This document shows positions 25,006 through 36,795 of a stretch of DNA of 64,000 nucleotides, in pieces. The notes under the pieces are model-generated. The model had not been told where the DNA came from. It worked only from the letters and a program-made list of their open reading frames with translations, and made no database searches. Origin of the DNA: an uncultured bacterium (GTDB lineage: Bacteria > Bacillota > Clostridia > Lachnospirales > Lachnospiraceae); the NCBI GenBank assembly GCA_947383005.1, contig CANDBT010000001.1, forward strand, positions 124,001 to 188,000, written 5' to 3'. The position numbers and the translations under genes were made by a program. Position 1 is the first letter of the stretch. Every line of letters begins with the position of its first letter.

Positions 25006-25062
25006 GGAAATCGCAGAGAACGAAAGTGGATTTACTACTTTAACGGTAAAGGGGAAAATGGT

Positions 25063-25398
25063 ATGATTGAGGCGTTGTTGGATCAGGTTATCGGCATAGC
25101 GATTCATGGTTTTGAGTCGGTTGGGGTTTTTATCATTGTTTTGTCAGGAATACAAGGTTTTGTCAACTACCTGCGAAGAGATCCGAAAGTCCGTCTTCAC
25201 CTGGCTCAGGGGATGGCTATGGGACTGGAATTCAAATTGGGCAGCGAAATTTTGAGGACGGTAGTGGTGCGTGAATTATCGGAAGTTGTTTTGGTGGCAG
25301 CGATTATTGCTGTCCGTGCAGCTTTGACATTTTTGATTCATTGGGAGATAAAAACTGAGGAGGAAGCTCACAATTCGCACACAAGTAAAATACCATAA
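25063..25398 (+). CDS. DUF1622 small membrane protein
   Basis: 111 residues with AAGGGGAAAATGGT before the ATG. Three hydrophobic helices (GFESVGVFIIVLSGIQGFV, LGSEILRTVV region, VVLVAAIIAVRAALTFLIHW). LAQGMAMGLEFKLGSEILRT is the characteristic DUF1622 motif. Function unknown in the family. It follows the BCCT gene by 57 nt and may share its transcript. Confidence 0.87.
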   Translation: MIEALLDQVIGIAIHGFESVGVFIIVLSGIQGFVNYLRRDPKVRLHLAQGMAMGLEFKLGSEILRTVVVRELSEVVLVAAIIAVRAALTFLIHWEIKTEEEAHNSHTSKIP

Positions 25399-25479
25399 AG
25401 ATTTTAACGAATTTTATGAGCTTTCTAAAAGGAGAGGAATTTCTTTACATTTTACGGATAACCTGATAGAATAAAGACC

Positions 25480-25520
25480 AGCGTTAATGTTCATCTTTTA
25501 TGGATGAATATTAACGCTTT
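25480..25520 (+). terminator. Hairpin terminator before pth
   Basis: Arms 25480-25495 (AGCGTTAATGTTCATC) and 25503-25518 pair with one G-U; TTTT follows. It separates the BCCT-DUF1622 unit from pth. Confidence 0.75.
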
Positions 25521-25591
25521 TGGTGCGTTGGGTGATGATTATGTGTTGAGCGAACAGGACATGAACAGAAGCTTTTGGCATGGAGGGAATG

Positions 25592-26176
25592 ATGTATATT
25601 ATAGCGGGGCTCGGGAATCCGACAAAAGAATATGATAAAACCAGGCACAATGTGGGATTTTCGGTTATTGATATTTTGGCAGACAAATATACTATTGATG
25701 TGGGGGAAAAAAAGCACAAGGCTTTGTGCGGAAAAGGAATGATTGAGGGAAATAAGGTGTTGCTGGTGAAGCCTCAGACTTTCATGAATCTGAGCGGAGA
25801 GAGCCTGCGGGCAGTAATGGATTATTATAAGGCTTCATCGGACGAGTTGATTGTTATTTATGATGATATCAGCCTTGAACCGGGGCAATTGAGAATCAGG
25901 ATGAAAGGCAGCGCCGGAGGCCATAATGGAATAAAAAATATTATTGCACATTTGGGCACTCAAGAGTTTCCCAGAATAAAAGTAGGGATTGGAAGCAAGC
26001 CTCCAAGAATGGATTTGAAAGATTATGTGCTCAGCCGTTTTTCCAAAGGAGAGAAGGAGGCAATGGAAGAAGCTTTCCGGATGGCAGCGGAAGCGGTTGT
26101 GATGATGATGACTGATGGGGCAGAGCGGGCGATGAATCATTTCAACACAAAAAAGAAAACGGTGGAAGGAGAATAA
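25592..26176 (+). CDS. pth: Peptidyl-tRNA hydrolase
   Basis: 194 residues. I choose the ATG at 25592 because GGAGGG lies 5 nt upstream and MYIIAGLGNPTKEY matches family N-termini; an ATG at 25580 precedes the ribosome binding site. Conserved residues: N in GLGNP, H in KTRHNVGF (catalytic), the KPQTFMNLSGES loop, DDISLEPGQLRIR, GSAGGHNGIKNI. It releases stalled peptidyl-tRNA in the cytosol. It is 12 nt from mfd, the usual Firmicutes arrangement. Confidence 0.97.
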   Translation: MYIIAGLGNPTKEYDKTRHNVGFSVIDILADKYTIDVGEKKHKALCGKGMIEGNKVLLVKPQTFMNLSGESLRAVMDYYKASSDELIVIYDDISLEPGQLRIRMKGSAGGHNGIKNIIAHLGTQEFPRIKVGIGSKPPRMDLKDYVLSRFSKGEKEAMEEAFRMAAEAVVMMMTDGAERAMNHFNTKKKTVEGE

Positions 26177-26188
26177 AGGGAAGGGGTT

Positions 26189-29100
26189 ATGAGCAAAGTA
26201 TTTGCGAATCCGTTGGTTGAGCTGATTGAATATGAAGAGCTGAATCAGGAACTTAAGAAACGAAAAGGACCAGTGCAGGTCAGTGGCTGTATGGATTCCC
26301 AGAAGGTTCATCTCATGGAGGAAGCCGTTTCGGATATAAACTGGAAGCTGGTGATAACTTATGACAATTTACGGGCTAAGGAGATTTATGATGACTTTAT
26401 CTGTTTCCGTCAAGATGTATGGCTGTATCCGGCGAAGGACTTGCTTTTCTACAGTGCCGATATCCATGGGAATTTGATGGCTCGTCAACGGATACGAGTG
26501 CTGCGCCACTTGATAGAAGACCGGTCTGGTGTGGTGGTGACTACTTTGGACGGACTGATGGATCATTTGCTTCCTCTTGAAGAGATATGTGCCGGTATTT
26601 TGAAAATCAAAGTAGGACAGGATTTGGATCTGGAGGAGTGGAAGGAAAAATTGACCGCTCTTGGTTATGAACGCCTTCCACAAGTGGATGGTATGGGACA
26701 GTTTTCCGTCAGAGGCGGAATATTGGATATTTTTCCGTTGACAGAAGAACAGCCGATACGGATTGAACTGTGGGATACTCAGGTGGATTCCCTGCGAAGT
26801 TTTGATTTGGAGAGCCAGCGATCGGTAGAACAGCTTGAGGAACTGACGATTTATCCGGCAACCGAAATTGTCCTGACCGAACAGCAGAAACGCCGGGGAG
26901 TGGAACGGCTGAAGAAAGAGGCGGAAGTATCGGTTGGGCATCTGAGGGAGCAGATGTTGACGGAGGAGGCTTATCGTCTTTCGGAGATTGTCCGGGAATT
27001 GGCGGAAGGGATTGAGGAAGGCCGGAAAACAGGAGGTCTGGATACGTATCTGACTTATTTCAGCGATCGGACCGTATCGTTTTTGGATTATTTTGATCCC
27101 GGGCTTTCTATGGTGATTTTGGATGAGCCCGCCAGGCTGCGGGAAAAAGGCGAAGCGATAGAAAGCGAATTTCGGGAGAGCATGTCCCATCGGTTGGAAA
27201 AAGGATATCTGCTGCCGGGACAGACAAAGCTTCTTTATACGACAGCAGAGCTGTTGGCGCGGTCGCAACGCGAGAATACCTTGTATCTGACTGGTTTGGA
27301 GCAAAGGCTTCCGGGGATGACGGTCAGAAACAAACACCGATTGGAAGTGAAAAATGTCAATTCCTATCAGAACAGTTTCGAATTGCTGATAAAAGATTTG
27401 CAGCGGTGGAAAAGGGAGAAATACCGGGTTATTCTGCTGTCCGGTTCCCGTACCAGGGCGAGCCGTCTGGCCGGTGATTTGAGAGAGTATGAATTGAGCG
27501 CTTTTTGTCCTGACAATGAAGACAGGCAGGTGCAGCCGGGAGAGATTTTGGTTACTTACGGAAATTTGCACCGAGGGTTTGAGTATCCTCAAATCAAATA
27601 TGTGGTCATTACCGAGGGCGATATGTTTGGTTTGGAAAAGAAAAGGAAGAAGCGGAAAAAAACTTCTTATGAAGGAAAACACATCCAGAGTTTTTCCGAG
27701 TTGTCTGTGGGAGATTACGTAGTGCACGAAGACCATGGACTGGGGGTGTACCGGGGAATTGAAAAAATTGAACGGGACAAGGTGACGAGAGATTATCTGA
27801 AGCTTGAATATGCGGATGGCGGCGTATTGTATCTGCCGGCAACCCGTCTGGACGGAATACAAAAATATGCCGGCGCGGATGCCAGGGCGCCTAAGCTTAA
27901 CAAGCTGGGAGGGGACCAGTGGCGAAAGACCCGAAACAAGGTAAAAACAGCGGTAAAGGAGATTGCTAAAGATTTGGTTGAGTTGTATGCCGCCCGCCAT
28001 ACAACCAATGGCTTTTCGTACGGAAAAGATACGGTATGGCAGAAAGAGTTTGAAGAATTATTTCCCTATGAAGAGACTGATGATCAATTGGATGCGATAG
28101 AAGCCACAAAAAAGGATATGGAAAGCCGGAGGATTATGGATCGGCTGATTTGCGGTGATGTAGGATACGGGAAAACCGAAATTGCTTTGCGGGCTGCTTT
28201 TAAGGCAGTACAGGAAAGTAAACAGGTGGTATATTTGGTGCCGACGACTATTTTGGCACAGCAGCATTATCATACATTTATCCAGCGTATGAAAGATTTT
28301 CCGGTGAGGGTAGACTTGCTGTCACGGTTTTGTACAAAAACCGAAGTTCAAAAGACGCTCAATGATTTACAAAAAGGTTTTGTGGATATCGTAATCGGTA
28401 CGCACAGGGTATTGTCCAAGGATGTTAAATTTAAAGATTTGGGTTTGCTGATTATCGATGAGGAGCAGCGGTTTGGCGTAACTCATAAGGAAAAAATAAA
28501 AAAGCTGAAGGCAAATGTGGATGTGCTGACTTTGACAGCAACGCCGATTCCCCGGACGCTTCACATGAGCCTGGCTGGTATTCGGGATATGAGTGTGTTG
28601 GAGGAGCCGCCGGTAGATCGTCTTCCTATTCAGACATATGTGATGGAGTATAATGACGAGATGGTCCGTGAGGCTATCAACAGGGAATTAGCCCGCAACG
28701 GCCAGGTATATTATGTGTATAACCGGGTAAAGAGTATCGAGGACGTGGCAGCTCATGTGCAGCAATTAGCGCCGGATGCTTCTGTGGTTTATGCTCACGG
28801 ACAGATGCCGGTAAGCCGTCTGGAAAAAATTATGCTTGAATTTGTCAATGGGGAAATTGATGTCCTGGTTTCGACTACGATTATTGAGACAGGCTTGGAT
28901 ATTCCTAATGCTAATACTATGATTATTCATGATGCGGATCATATGGGCCTGTCCCAGCTTTACCAGCTTCGTGGGCGGGTAGGCCGTTCCAGCCGGACCG
29001 CTTACGCGTTTTTGATGTATAAACGGGATAAGCTTTTGCGGGAAGAAGCAGAGAAACGGCTTCAGGCAATCCGGGAGTTTACGGAGCTGGGGTCAGGTAT

Positions 29101-29719
29101 CAAGATAGCTATGAGGGATTTGGAGATTCGTGGAGCAGGGAATGTGCTGGGAGCAGAGCAGCATGGACATATGGAGGCGGTAGGGTATGATTTGTACTGC
29201 AAACTGCTGAACCAGGCGGTTCAGGCCCTTAAGGGAAAGCGGACGGAAGAAGAATTCGAAACGGTAGTGGAGTGTGATATAAGCGCTTATATTCCGGCCT
29301 CGTATATCCGCAATGAGTATCAGAAATTGGATATTTACAAAAGGATTTCCGGTATAGAAAATGAAGAGGAATATTTGGATATGCAGGATGAATTGATGGA
29401 CCGGTTTGGAGATATCCCCCAATCCGTGGATAATTTATTGTTCGTGGCTCTGCTTAAGGCAAAAGCGCATCAGGTTTATGTGACGGAAGTGAAGATAAAC
29501 TGCCAGGAGGTACGGTTATCCATGACGCCTGAACCATGGCTGGATACGGCAAAGATTCCCGGATATATTCAGCAGTATAAGGGAATGATGAAATTTCAGC
29601 AGTCGAATCCGCCGTATTTCCTTTTTGTGGACAGCAAAACAAAACATAAGGATTGCAAGGATATGCTGAATAAGGCAAAAGAATTGTTGGAAGGCATGGA
29701 GAAGATAAAAGATAAGTAG
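26189..29719 (+). CDS. mfd: Transcription-repair coupling factor Mfd
   Basis: 1176 residues, full length. The N-terminal UvrB-homology module is followed by the RNA polymerase interaction domain around residue 500 (SELSVGDYVVHEDHGLGVY), then a RecG-like SF2 translocase with Walker A GDVGYGKTE (about 655), DEEQ box (about 756), TATPIPRTLHMSL and QLRGRVGRSSR, and the C-terminal autoinhibitory domain. It removes stalled RNA polymerase and recruits UvrA. Co-transcribed with pth. A PpiC-type foldase and spoVT often follow in relatives; here spoVT is 8 kb away. Confidence 0.98.
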   Translation: MSKVFANPLVELIEYEELNQELKKRKGPVQVSGCMDSQKVHLMEEAVSDINWKLVITYDNLRAKEIYDDFICFRQDVWLYPAKDLLFYSADIHGNLMARQRIRVLRHLIEDRSGVVVTTLDGLMDHLLPLEEICAGILKIKVGQDLDLEEWKEKLTALGYERLPQVDGMGQFSVRGGILDIFPLTEEQPIRIELWDTQVDSLRSFDLESQRSVEQLEELTIYPATEIVLTEQQKRRGVERLKKEAEVSVGHLREQMLTEEAYRLSEIVRELAEGIEEGRKTGGLDTYLTYFSDRTVSFLDYFDPGLSMVILDEPARLREKGEAIESEFRESMSHRLEKGYLLPGQTKLLYTTAELLARSQRENTLYLTGLEQRLPGMTVRNKHRLEVKNVNSYQNSFELLIKDLQRWKREKYRVILLSGSRTRASRLAGDLREYELSAFCPDNEDRQVQPGEILVTYGNLHRGFEYPQIKYVVITEGDMFGLEKKRKKRKKTSYEGKHIQSFSELSVGDYVVHEDHGLGVYRGIEKIERDKVTRDYLKLEYADGGVLYLPATRLDGIQKYAGADARAPKLNKLGGDQWRKTRNKVKTAVKEIAKDLVELYAARHTTNGFSYGKDTVWQKEFEELFPYEETDDQLDAIEATKKDMESRRIMDRLICGDVGYGKTEIALRAAFKAVQESKQVVYLVPTTILAQQHYHTFIQRMKDFPVRVDLLSRFCTKTEVQKTLNDLQKGFVDIVIGTHRVLSKDVKFKDLGLLIIDEEQRFGVTHKEKIKKLKANVDVLTLTATPIPRTLHMSLAGIRDMSVLEEPPVDRLPIQTYVMEYNDEMVREAINRELARNGQVYYVYNRVKSIEDVAAHVQQLAPDASVVYAHGQMPVSRLEKIMLEFVNGEIDVLVSTTIIETGLDIPNANTMIIHDADHMGLSQLYQLRGRVGRSSRTAYAFLMYKRDKLLREEAEKRLQAIREFTELGSGIKIAMRDLEIRGAGNVLGAEQHGHMEAVGYDLYCKLLNQAVQALKGKRTEEEFETVVECDISAYIPASYIRNEYQKLDIYKRISGIENEEEYLDMQDELMDRFGDIPQSVDNLLFVALLKAKAHQVYVTEVKINCQEVRLSMTPEPWLDTAKIPGYIQQYKGMMKFQQSNPPYFLFVDSKTKHKDCKDMLNKAKELLEGMEKIKDK

Positions 29720-29848
29720 GCGCAAGGGTCTTGTATTATCCGGGGGTGGTGTGTTATGATAAGAACATGGCATTTTGTGGAAAAAAAACATGAAAATTCG
29801 AAGAATTATTCACGAAATTGCCGAATACAGAACAAGGAGGGGTATTAA

Positions 29849-31350
<1,502 letters not shown>

Positions 31351-31389
31351 CTAACTGATGATTTAAGCGATAATCCTATATAAATCTTC

Positions 31390-31418
31390 TTTCTATTCCT
31401 GGCTGTTTGTGGTATAAT
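31390..31418 (+). promoter_or_regulatory. Extended -10 promoter of the ABC transporter operon
   Basis: TTTCTA-17 bp-TATAAT with TGG directly before the -10 (extended -10), about 48 nt from the start at 31466. Confidence 0.55.
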
Positions 31419-31465
31419 TTGCCTATGCATCAAGTTTCTTATAAAGGAAAAAGGAGGATTGGATT

Positions 31466-32656
31466 ATGAAGAAAACATTGGCATTGCTGATGGCAGGTTC
31501 CCTGATGTTTGGGTTGACGGCTTGCGGCGGAGGTGGCGCAGCGGAAACTACGGCGGCGCCCGAGACAACCACGGCGGCACAAAAGGCAGAAGCCCCTGCG
31601 GAAAGCGGAAACGAAGCGCCGGAGGTGGGAAGCGAAGCGGGCGGCCTGGAAGAATTGATTGAGGCCGCAAAAGCAGAAGGGGAACTTACCGTGTATGGTT
31701 CCTGTGAGGAGGAGTATCTGTCTGCGGCCTGCAAAAATTTTGAAGACCTCTATGGGATTAAGACAAAATTCCAGCGTCTTTCCACTTCGGAGGTTTATAC
31801 TAAGATTTCCGAGGAAGCGGGCAAGCCGTCTGCGGATGTTTGGTTTGGCGGGACTACCGATCCTTACAATGAGGCGGTGGCCGACGGGCTTTTGATGGAA
31901 TATGAAGCGATCAATGCCGCCAATCTGATCAGCGCCGATTATCAGGACCCGACAAACTGCTGGTATGGTATCTATAAAGGCATTTTGGGCTTTATGGTAA
32001 ATACGGAAGAGCTGGAGCGATTGGGACTGGAAGCGCCAAAGACATGGGATGATTTGACTAAGGAAGAGTACAAAGGCTTGATTATGCTGTCCAATCCCAA
32101 TACGGCAGGCACGGCAAAACTGCTGATTAATACCATGGTTCAGATGAAGGGCCATGATGAGGCGATGGAGTATTTTAAGGCATTGGACCAGAATATTGCC
32201 CAGTACACAAAATCCGGTTCCGGCCCGTCTAAGATGGTAGGCCCCGGCGAGTGCGTGATTGGCATCGGCTTTTTGCATGACGGAATTTATCAAATCCTTC
32301 AGGGCTATGACAATATCGAGCTGATTGTGCCGGAAGACGGGACATCCTTTGAAGTTGGCGCTACGGCTATCTTTAATGGGTGTGCGCATCCCAATGCAGC
32401 GAAGCTGTGGATTGAGTATGCGCTCTCACCGGATTGCGTGGATCATGCGAAGGAAGCGGGTTCCTATCAGTTCCTGGTGCTTTCCAACGCAACCCAGCCG
32501 GAAGAAGCTACCCGGTTCGGGTTGGATATGAATAATACCATTGATTATGATTTTGAGGACGCCAAAGCCAACAGCGCCCAATATGTGGAGGACTTCTTTG
32601 CTGCATTGGGAAGTTCTGCAGATAATGCGGATTCCAGCCGGTTCCTGACTGAATAA
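31466..32656 (+). CDS. ABC transporter substrate-binding lipoprotein (AfuA/FbpA type)
   Basis: 396 residues. Signal peptide with lipobox LTACGGGG, then an Ala/Glu/Thr-rich tether of about 45 residues. The mature domain (GELTVYGSCEEEYLSAACKN, SADVWFGGTTDPYNEAVADG, YGIYKGILGFMVNTEELERL, KTWDDLTKEEYKGLIMLSNP) is a cluster-D binding protein of the FbpA/AfuA/PhnS group. Close families bind Fe3+, 2-aminoethylphosphonate, or hexose phosphates (AfuA). A GH1 enzyme of phosphoglucosidase type upstream makes sugar phosphate worth testing. A terminator follows, so this gene is probably made in excess over the permease. Confidence 0.9.
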   Translation: MKKTLALLMAGSLMFGLTACGGGGAAETTAAPETTTAAQKAEAPAESGNEAPEVGSEAGGLEELIEAAKAEGELTVYGSCEEEYLSAACKNFEDLYGIKTKFQRLSTSEVYTKISEEAGKPSADVWFGGTTDPYNEAVADGLLMEYEAINAANLISADYQDPTNCWYGIYKGILGFMVNTEELERLGLEAPKTWDDLTKEEYKGLIMLSNPNTAGTAKLLINTMVQMKGHDEAMEYFKALDQNIAQYTKSGSGPSKMVGPGECVIGIGFLHDGIYQILQGYDNIELIVPEDGTSFEVGATAIFNGCAHPNAAKLWIEYALSPDCVDHAKEAGSYQFLVLSNATQPEEATRFGLDMNNTIDYDFEDAKANSAQYVEDFFAALGSSADNADSSRFLTE

Positions 32657-32671
32657 GAAGCCAAGATATGG

Positions 32672-32709
32672 ATGCTGCGTAATGGTTTATGACGTTACGC
32701 AGCATTTTT
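32672..32709 (+). terminator. Intra-operon terminator
   Basis: ATGCTGCGTAA (32672-32682) and TTACGCAGCAT (32695-32705) are perfect 11-bp arms followed by T's, between binding-protein and permease genes. Likely partial, giving stepped expression. Confidence 0.88.
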
Positions 32710-32759
32710 CCTGTCGTTATTTTTAATGTTATTTTTAATCCATGAAAGGGGGCGGGCTT

Positions 32760-34475
32760 ATGGGGGGGAGGCAAAGTGCCGATCTTGAGCGCAAAAAATT
32801 CTTTTCAGATCCGATTTTAATCAGCATGATTGTGGTGCTGCTGATATTTTTGGCGTTGTTTATTTTATATCCGCTTTTCATGTTGTTGGTGGATAGCTTT
32901 TTGGAGGAAGGGCGGATTACCTTTTCCGTATTCGAGAGAGTATTGAGTATGCAGCGGTTCCAGACGGCTTTAAAAAACACTCTGATGTTGGGGATGCTTA
33001 CCGGGATTGCTTCTACGGCTATTGGGCTTTTGTTTGCTTATGTGGAAGTTTATGTTAAACTGCGGACAAAAATATTGGAAAAGCTCTTTGCTGTTGTATC
33101 CATGCTGCCGGTAGTGTCCCCACCGTTTGTCCTGTCATTGTCAATGATTATGCTGTTTGGGCGCAGCGGTATCATTACCCGTTCGTTGTTAAAAATATAT
33201 GATTCGAATGTATATGGGCTGAAGGGTATCGCTATTGTGCAGACATTGACGTTTTTCCCCGTGTGTTATCTGATGCTTAAAGGGCTTTTGAAAAATATTG
33301 ATCCGTCATTGGAGGAAGCTACCCGGGATATGGGCGCCAGCCGCTGGAAAGTATTTACCAGCGTGACATTCCCGCTGCTGCTTCCCGGACTGGGGAATGC
33401 TTTTTTGGTGACATTTATTGAATCCGTGGCAGATTTTGCCAATCCGATGCTGATTGGCGGTTCTTACGATACTTTGGCGACTACGATATATCTTCAGGTA
33501 ACAGGGGCCTATGACTCTACGGGGGCGGCGGCGATGTCGGTAGTGTTGTTGTCGCTGACCGTGGTGCTTTTCCTGATTCAGAAATATTATCTGGAAAAAA
33601 AGACGGCAGCTACTTTGACTGGCAAAGCATCTCGTATGCGTATGCTGATTGAGGATAAAAGCGTGACTGTGCCGTTGACGATATTTTGCACTTTGGTAGC
33701 GGCTTTTGTGGTGCTGATGTACGTGATGGTCCCCTTCGGAGCACTGTTTACCTTGTGGGGCAGGGATTATAGCTTGTCGCTGAAATGGTTCCAGTATATG
33801 ATGAAGACCAGCGGCCTTAAAGCATTCAAAGATTCTTTCGTATTATCGCTGATTGCATCGCCGCTGACGGCTTTCTTGTCCATGGTTATCGCTTATCTGG
33901 TGGTGAAAAAACGTTTTCGCGGAAAAGGTTTTATTGAATTTGTCTCTATGCTGGCTATGGCAGTGCCGGGAACGGTATTAGGCATCGGTTATATCCGGGG
34001 TTATGCGAACGGCTTGTTTCGGACAGGTCTGATGAGCGGATTATATGGGACAGGATTGATTCTGATTATCGTATTTATTGTGCGGAGTTTGCCCACGGGA
34101 ACAAGGAGTGGTATTTCTGCCTTGCGTCAGATTGACAAATCAATCGAAGAATCGGCTTATGATATGGGGGCCAATTCGGCCCGGGTGTTTATGACGGTTA
34201 CTTTGCCGCTGATTAAGGATTCGTTTTTCAGCGGCCTGGTTACGGCATTTGTGCGGAGCATTACGGCGATTTCAGCGATTATTTTGTTAGTGACGCCGGA
34301 TTTTTTGCTGATTACCTGCCAGATTAACGAGCAGGCCGAAAAAGGGAATTACGGAGTAGCTTGTGCTTATGCGACTGTGCTGATTGCCATTACTTACGGT
34401 GCGGTTTTGGTTATGAATACTCTGATTAAATTTTTTGGTGTCAGCAGAAATATCAAATCGAAGGAGGAAGCATAG
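32760..34475 (+). CDS. ABC transporter permease, fused two-domain (FbpB/AfuB type)
   Basis: 571 residues from the ATG at 32760, which follows AAAGGGGGCGGG; an ATG at 32742 lies ahead of that site. About twelve membrane helices are arranged as two repeated permease halves. Each half has an EAA loop: SLEEATRDMGASRWKVFTSV and SIEESAYDMGANSARVFMTV. This fused layout is typical of FbpB/AfuB/PhnU-like permeases. It forms the channel for the binding protein and the ATPase next door; the ATPase start follows directly. Confidence 0.92.
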   Translation: MGGRQSADLERKKFFSDPILISMIVVLLIFLALFILYPLFMLLVDSFLEEGRITFSVFERVLSMQRFQTALKNTLMLGMLTGIASTAIGLLFAYVEVYVKLRTKILEKLFAVVSMLPVVSPPFVLSLSMIMLFGRSGIITRSLLKIYDSNVYGLKGIAIVQTLTFFPVCYLMLKGLLKNIDPSLEEATRDMGASRWKVFTSVTFPLLLPGLGNAFLVTFIESVADFANPMLIGGSYDTLATTIYLQVTGAYDSTGAAAMSVVLLSLTVVLFLIQKYYLEKKTAATLTGKASRMRMLIEDKSVTVPLTIFCTLVAAFVVLMYVMVPFGALFTLWGRDYSLSLKWFQYMMKTSGLKAFKDSFVLSLIASPLTAFLSMVIAYLVVKKRFRGKGFIEFVSMLAMAVPGTVLGIGYIRGYANGLFRTGLMSGLYGTGLILIIVFIVRSLPTGTRSGISALRQIDKSIEESAYDMGANSARVFMTVTLPLIKDSFFSGLVTAFVRSITAISAIILLVTPDFLLITCQINEQAEKGNYGVACAYATVLIAITYGAVLVMNTLIKFFGVSRNIKSKEEA

Positions 34476-35564
34476 ATGGAGAAGGAAAAGAAAGGTGTCA
34501 GGCTGGATCATATTTCTAAAATTTATAAAGATCCAAAGACGGGAAAAGAATTTTATGCAGTACAGGATACGACTTTGGATATTGAAGCAGGAACCTTTGT
34601 TACCTTGCTCGGGCCATCTGGCTGTGGGAAGACGACTACCTTGCGGATGATTGCCGGATTTGAAAGCCCGGATGAAGGGGAGATTTATCTGGGCGGGGAA
34701 CCGATTAACCATCTGACGCCCAACAAACGGGATACCGCTATGGTGTTCCAGAGCTATGCTTTGCTGCCTCATTATAATGTATTTGACAACGTGGCTTATG
34801 GTTTGAAGATCCGCAAACTGCCCAAGGAGGAAATACAAACGAGGGTAATGGATATTTTAAGGCTGGTGGAAATGGACGGTATGGAATCCAGAATGACCAA
34901 CCAGCTTTCCGGCGGCCAACAGCAGCGGGTGGCTTTGGCACGGGCATTGGTGCTGGAACCGGGAGTTCTGCTGTTTGATGAACCATTAAGCAATCTCGAT
35001 GCAAAACTGCGGGTTTCTATGCGGACGGAAATTCGTAAGATTCAGCAGAAAGTGGGAATTACGGCAATTTATGTGACTCATGATCAGTCTGAAGCGATGA
35101 GTATTTCGGATAAAATCATTATTATGAGTAAAGGGAAGGTAGAGCAGATCGGTACGCCCAGGGAGATTTATTATCGTCCCAATTCCCGGTTTGTAGCGGA
35201 CTTTATTGGCGAAGCCAATTTTTTGCATGCTCAGGTTTTATCACTGGATGGGGAAAAAGCCCAAATCCGGGTTGCCGGCCAGCAGCTGGAGGCGGGAAAT
35301 TTCATCGGCCTTAAAGCGGGCGATCAGGCATCCCTGGTTATCCGTCCTGAAGCAGTACGCCTGGCTTCGGAGGGATATCTGGAGGTGATGGTTACGTTAT
35401 CTACTTTTATGGGTTCCTATCAATATTATCAGGCAATGGTGGGAGAGATGGAAATTCAAATAACCGATTACAACCCGGTAAACCGTAAGATCTATCAGGT
35501 GGGCGAAAAGGCGTTTTTGGATTTCGATTCCCAGGGCGTATATTTGCTGCCTTTTACTGATTGA
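34476..35564 (+). CDS. ABC transporter ATP-binding protein (FbpC/PotA type)
   Basis: 362 residues; AAGGAGGAAGCATAG before ATG. Walker A GPSGCGKTT, Q-loop VFQSYALLPH, signature LSGGQQQR, Walker B VLLFDEPLSNLDAKLR, H-loop VTHDQSEAM. A C-terminal TOBE domain (FIGEANFLHAQV...VIRPEAVRL) marks the CUT2/Fe3+/spermidine group. It powers the importer. Substrate cannot be set from this subunit. Confidence 0.94.
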   Translation: MEKEKKGVRLDHISKIYKDPKTGKEFYAVQDTTLDIEAGTFVTLLGPSGCGKTTTLRMIAGFESPDEGEIYLGGEPINHLTPNKRDTAMVFQSYALLPHYNVFDNVAYGLKIRKLPKEEIQTRVMDILRLVEMDGMESRMTNQLSGGQQQRVALARALVLEPGVLLFDEPLSNLDAKLRVSMRTEIRKIQQKVGITAIYVTHDQSEAMSISDKIIIMSKGKVEQIGTPREIYYRPNSRFVADFIGEANFLHAQVLSLDGEKAQIRVAGQQLEAGNFIGLKAGDQASLVIRPEAVRLASEGYLEVMVTLSTFMGSYQYYQAMVGEMEIQITDYNPVNRKIYQVGEKAFLDFDSQGVYLLPFTD

Positions 35565-35586
35565 TATGAACCAGCAACAGATTTAC

Positions 35587-35616
35587 TTGACGTTTTCCGG
35601 TATTATCCAGTATAAT
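35587..35616 (+). promoter_or_regulatory. Sigma-A promoter of the FIST-MCP operon
   Basis: TTGACG-18 bp-TATAAT, 23 nt after the ABC operon; leader of about 105 nt. Confidence 0.78.
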
Positions 35617-35728
35617 AGAGCCACATTATTAGTGAATTGCAACTAAATTATGAGTAAACTATAATCAAGTGGTAACGGCTCAAGGTTTGTCTGAACAGTT
35701 ACCTTAAATGAAAGAGAGGAATATTACC

Positions 35729-36784
35729 GTGAGGCAGTTTTTTGGAATGAGCCAAAGAGGCGACTTAAGTGAAGCTGTTCGTGGCCTTGTTAATCCTGAG
35801 CTAATCATGCTGATGTCCAATGATCGTCAGTTTGAGGAGCATGTAAAAGAATTACAAAAGCTTTATCCCAATGTGCCAAGTATCGGCTGTATCGGAATGT
35901 GTTATGACACGAGAGTGGCGGAACATGGTGTGGGGGTGGTTGCTTTTTTTGGCGGAGTGAGCGTCGCGGCGAACGTATTGGAACAAGTGTCCGTTATGCC
36001 GATTAAATATATCCAGCGTTTGGAAGAGGATTTGAAGGCAGTCCAGGCATCGGAAAGAGACACTATTTGCATAGATTTCTGCGCAGGTAATGACGCTTGT
36101 GTATTGACAACGATGTACACGGCTTTGGGGCGCAGAAATATTTCCCTGGTAGGTGGGACCGGAGACGGGGGAAAAGTATCTGCTAACGGCAGGGTTTATG
36201 AAGATGCAGTAGCTTACGCATTGATTAAAAATCTGAATGGACGAGTAAAGGCATACAAGGAAAATATTTATCACCGGCTGGATCAGCACCGTTTTGTTGC
36301 CTCCCGTACGGACAAAGCGAAATACATAATGGGCGCTCTAAACGGAAGGCCGGCAAAGCAGGTCTATCAGGAGATTCTTCATATATCTGAGAAAGAAATA
36401 CAAACACAGACGTTTAAAAATCCCTTTGGGCGGATTAACGGGGATGATACCTGCATTATTTCCATTAAAGAGGTAAGCGGTAATGCCCTGGCCTGCTTTC
36501 GGCAGGTCAATGATTCGGATGTGCTGATTATGTTGGAATTGGGAGATTACCGGGCCATTGTAAAAGAAACTATCGGGACTATCTGCAGAGAATTCCCCAG
36601 GCGGTCGGCCGTATTTTCCGTAAACTGTCTGTTCCGGTATAAGTTGTTTACGGAAAATGGCTATATGCAGGAATATTTGAAAGAGATGAGCGCTCTGGGC
36701 AGCCATGCGGGCCTTGTAGGATATGGGGAACATTATAACAATCAGTTTGTCAATCAGTCGATGACCTGCGTGGTGTTTGAGTAA
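35729..36784 (+). CDS. FIST-domain sensor protein
   Basis: 351 residues from GTG at 35729, chosen because GAGAGG lies 9 nt upstream; an ATG at 35708 has no ribosome binding site. N-terminal FIST_N ([60 protein letters not shown]) and C-terminal FIST_C (SCNxx-like [39 protein letters not shown]). FIST domains are thought to sense small ligands, probably amino acids, and occur with chemotaxis or GGDEF modules. No membrane segment, so it senses cytosolic ligands. The chemoreceptor gene follows after 11 nt and lacks its own sensor. Confidence 0.88.
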   Translation: MRQFFGMSQRGDLSEAVRGLVNPELIMLMSNDRQFEEHVKELQKLYPNVPSIGCIGMCYDTRVAEHGVGVVAFFGGVSVAANVLEQVSVMPIKYIQRLEEDLKAVQASERDTICIDFCAGNDACVLTTMYTALGRRNISLVGGTGDGGKVSANGRVYEDAVAYALIKNLNGRVKAYKENIYHRLDQHRFVASRTDKAKYIMGALNGRPAKQVYQEILHISEKEIQTQTFKNPFGRINGDDTCIISIKEVSGNALACFRQVNDSDVLIMLELGDYRAIVKETIGTICREFPRRSAVFSVNCLFRYKLFTENGYMQEYLKEMSALGSHAGLVGYGEHYNNQFVNQSMTCVVFE

Positions 36785-36795
36785 GGGGGAGAGAT

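Noticed and set aside
26369-28000. Open frame of 543 codons on the minus strand
   Set aside because: Antisense to mfd; no ribosome binding site or recognisable domain.
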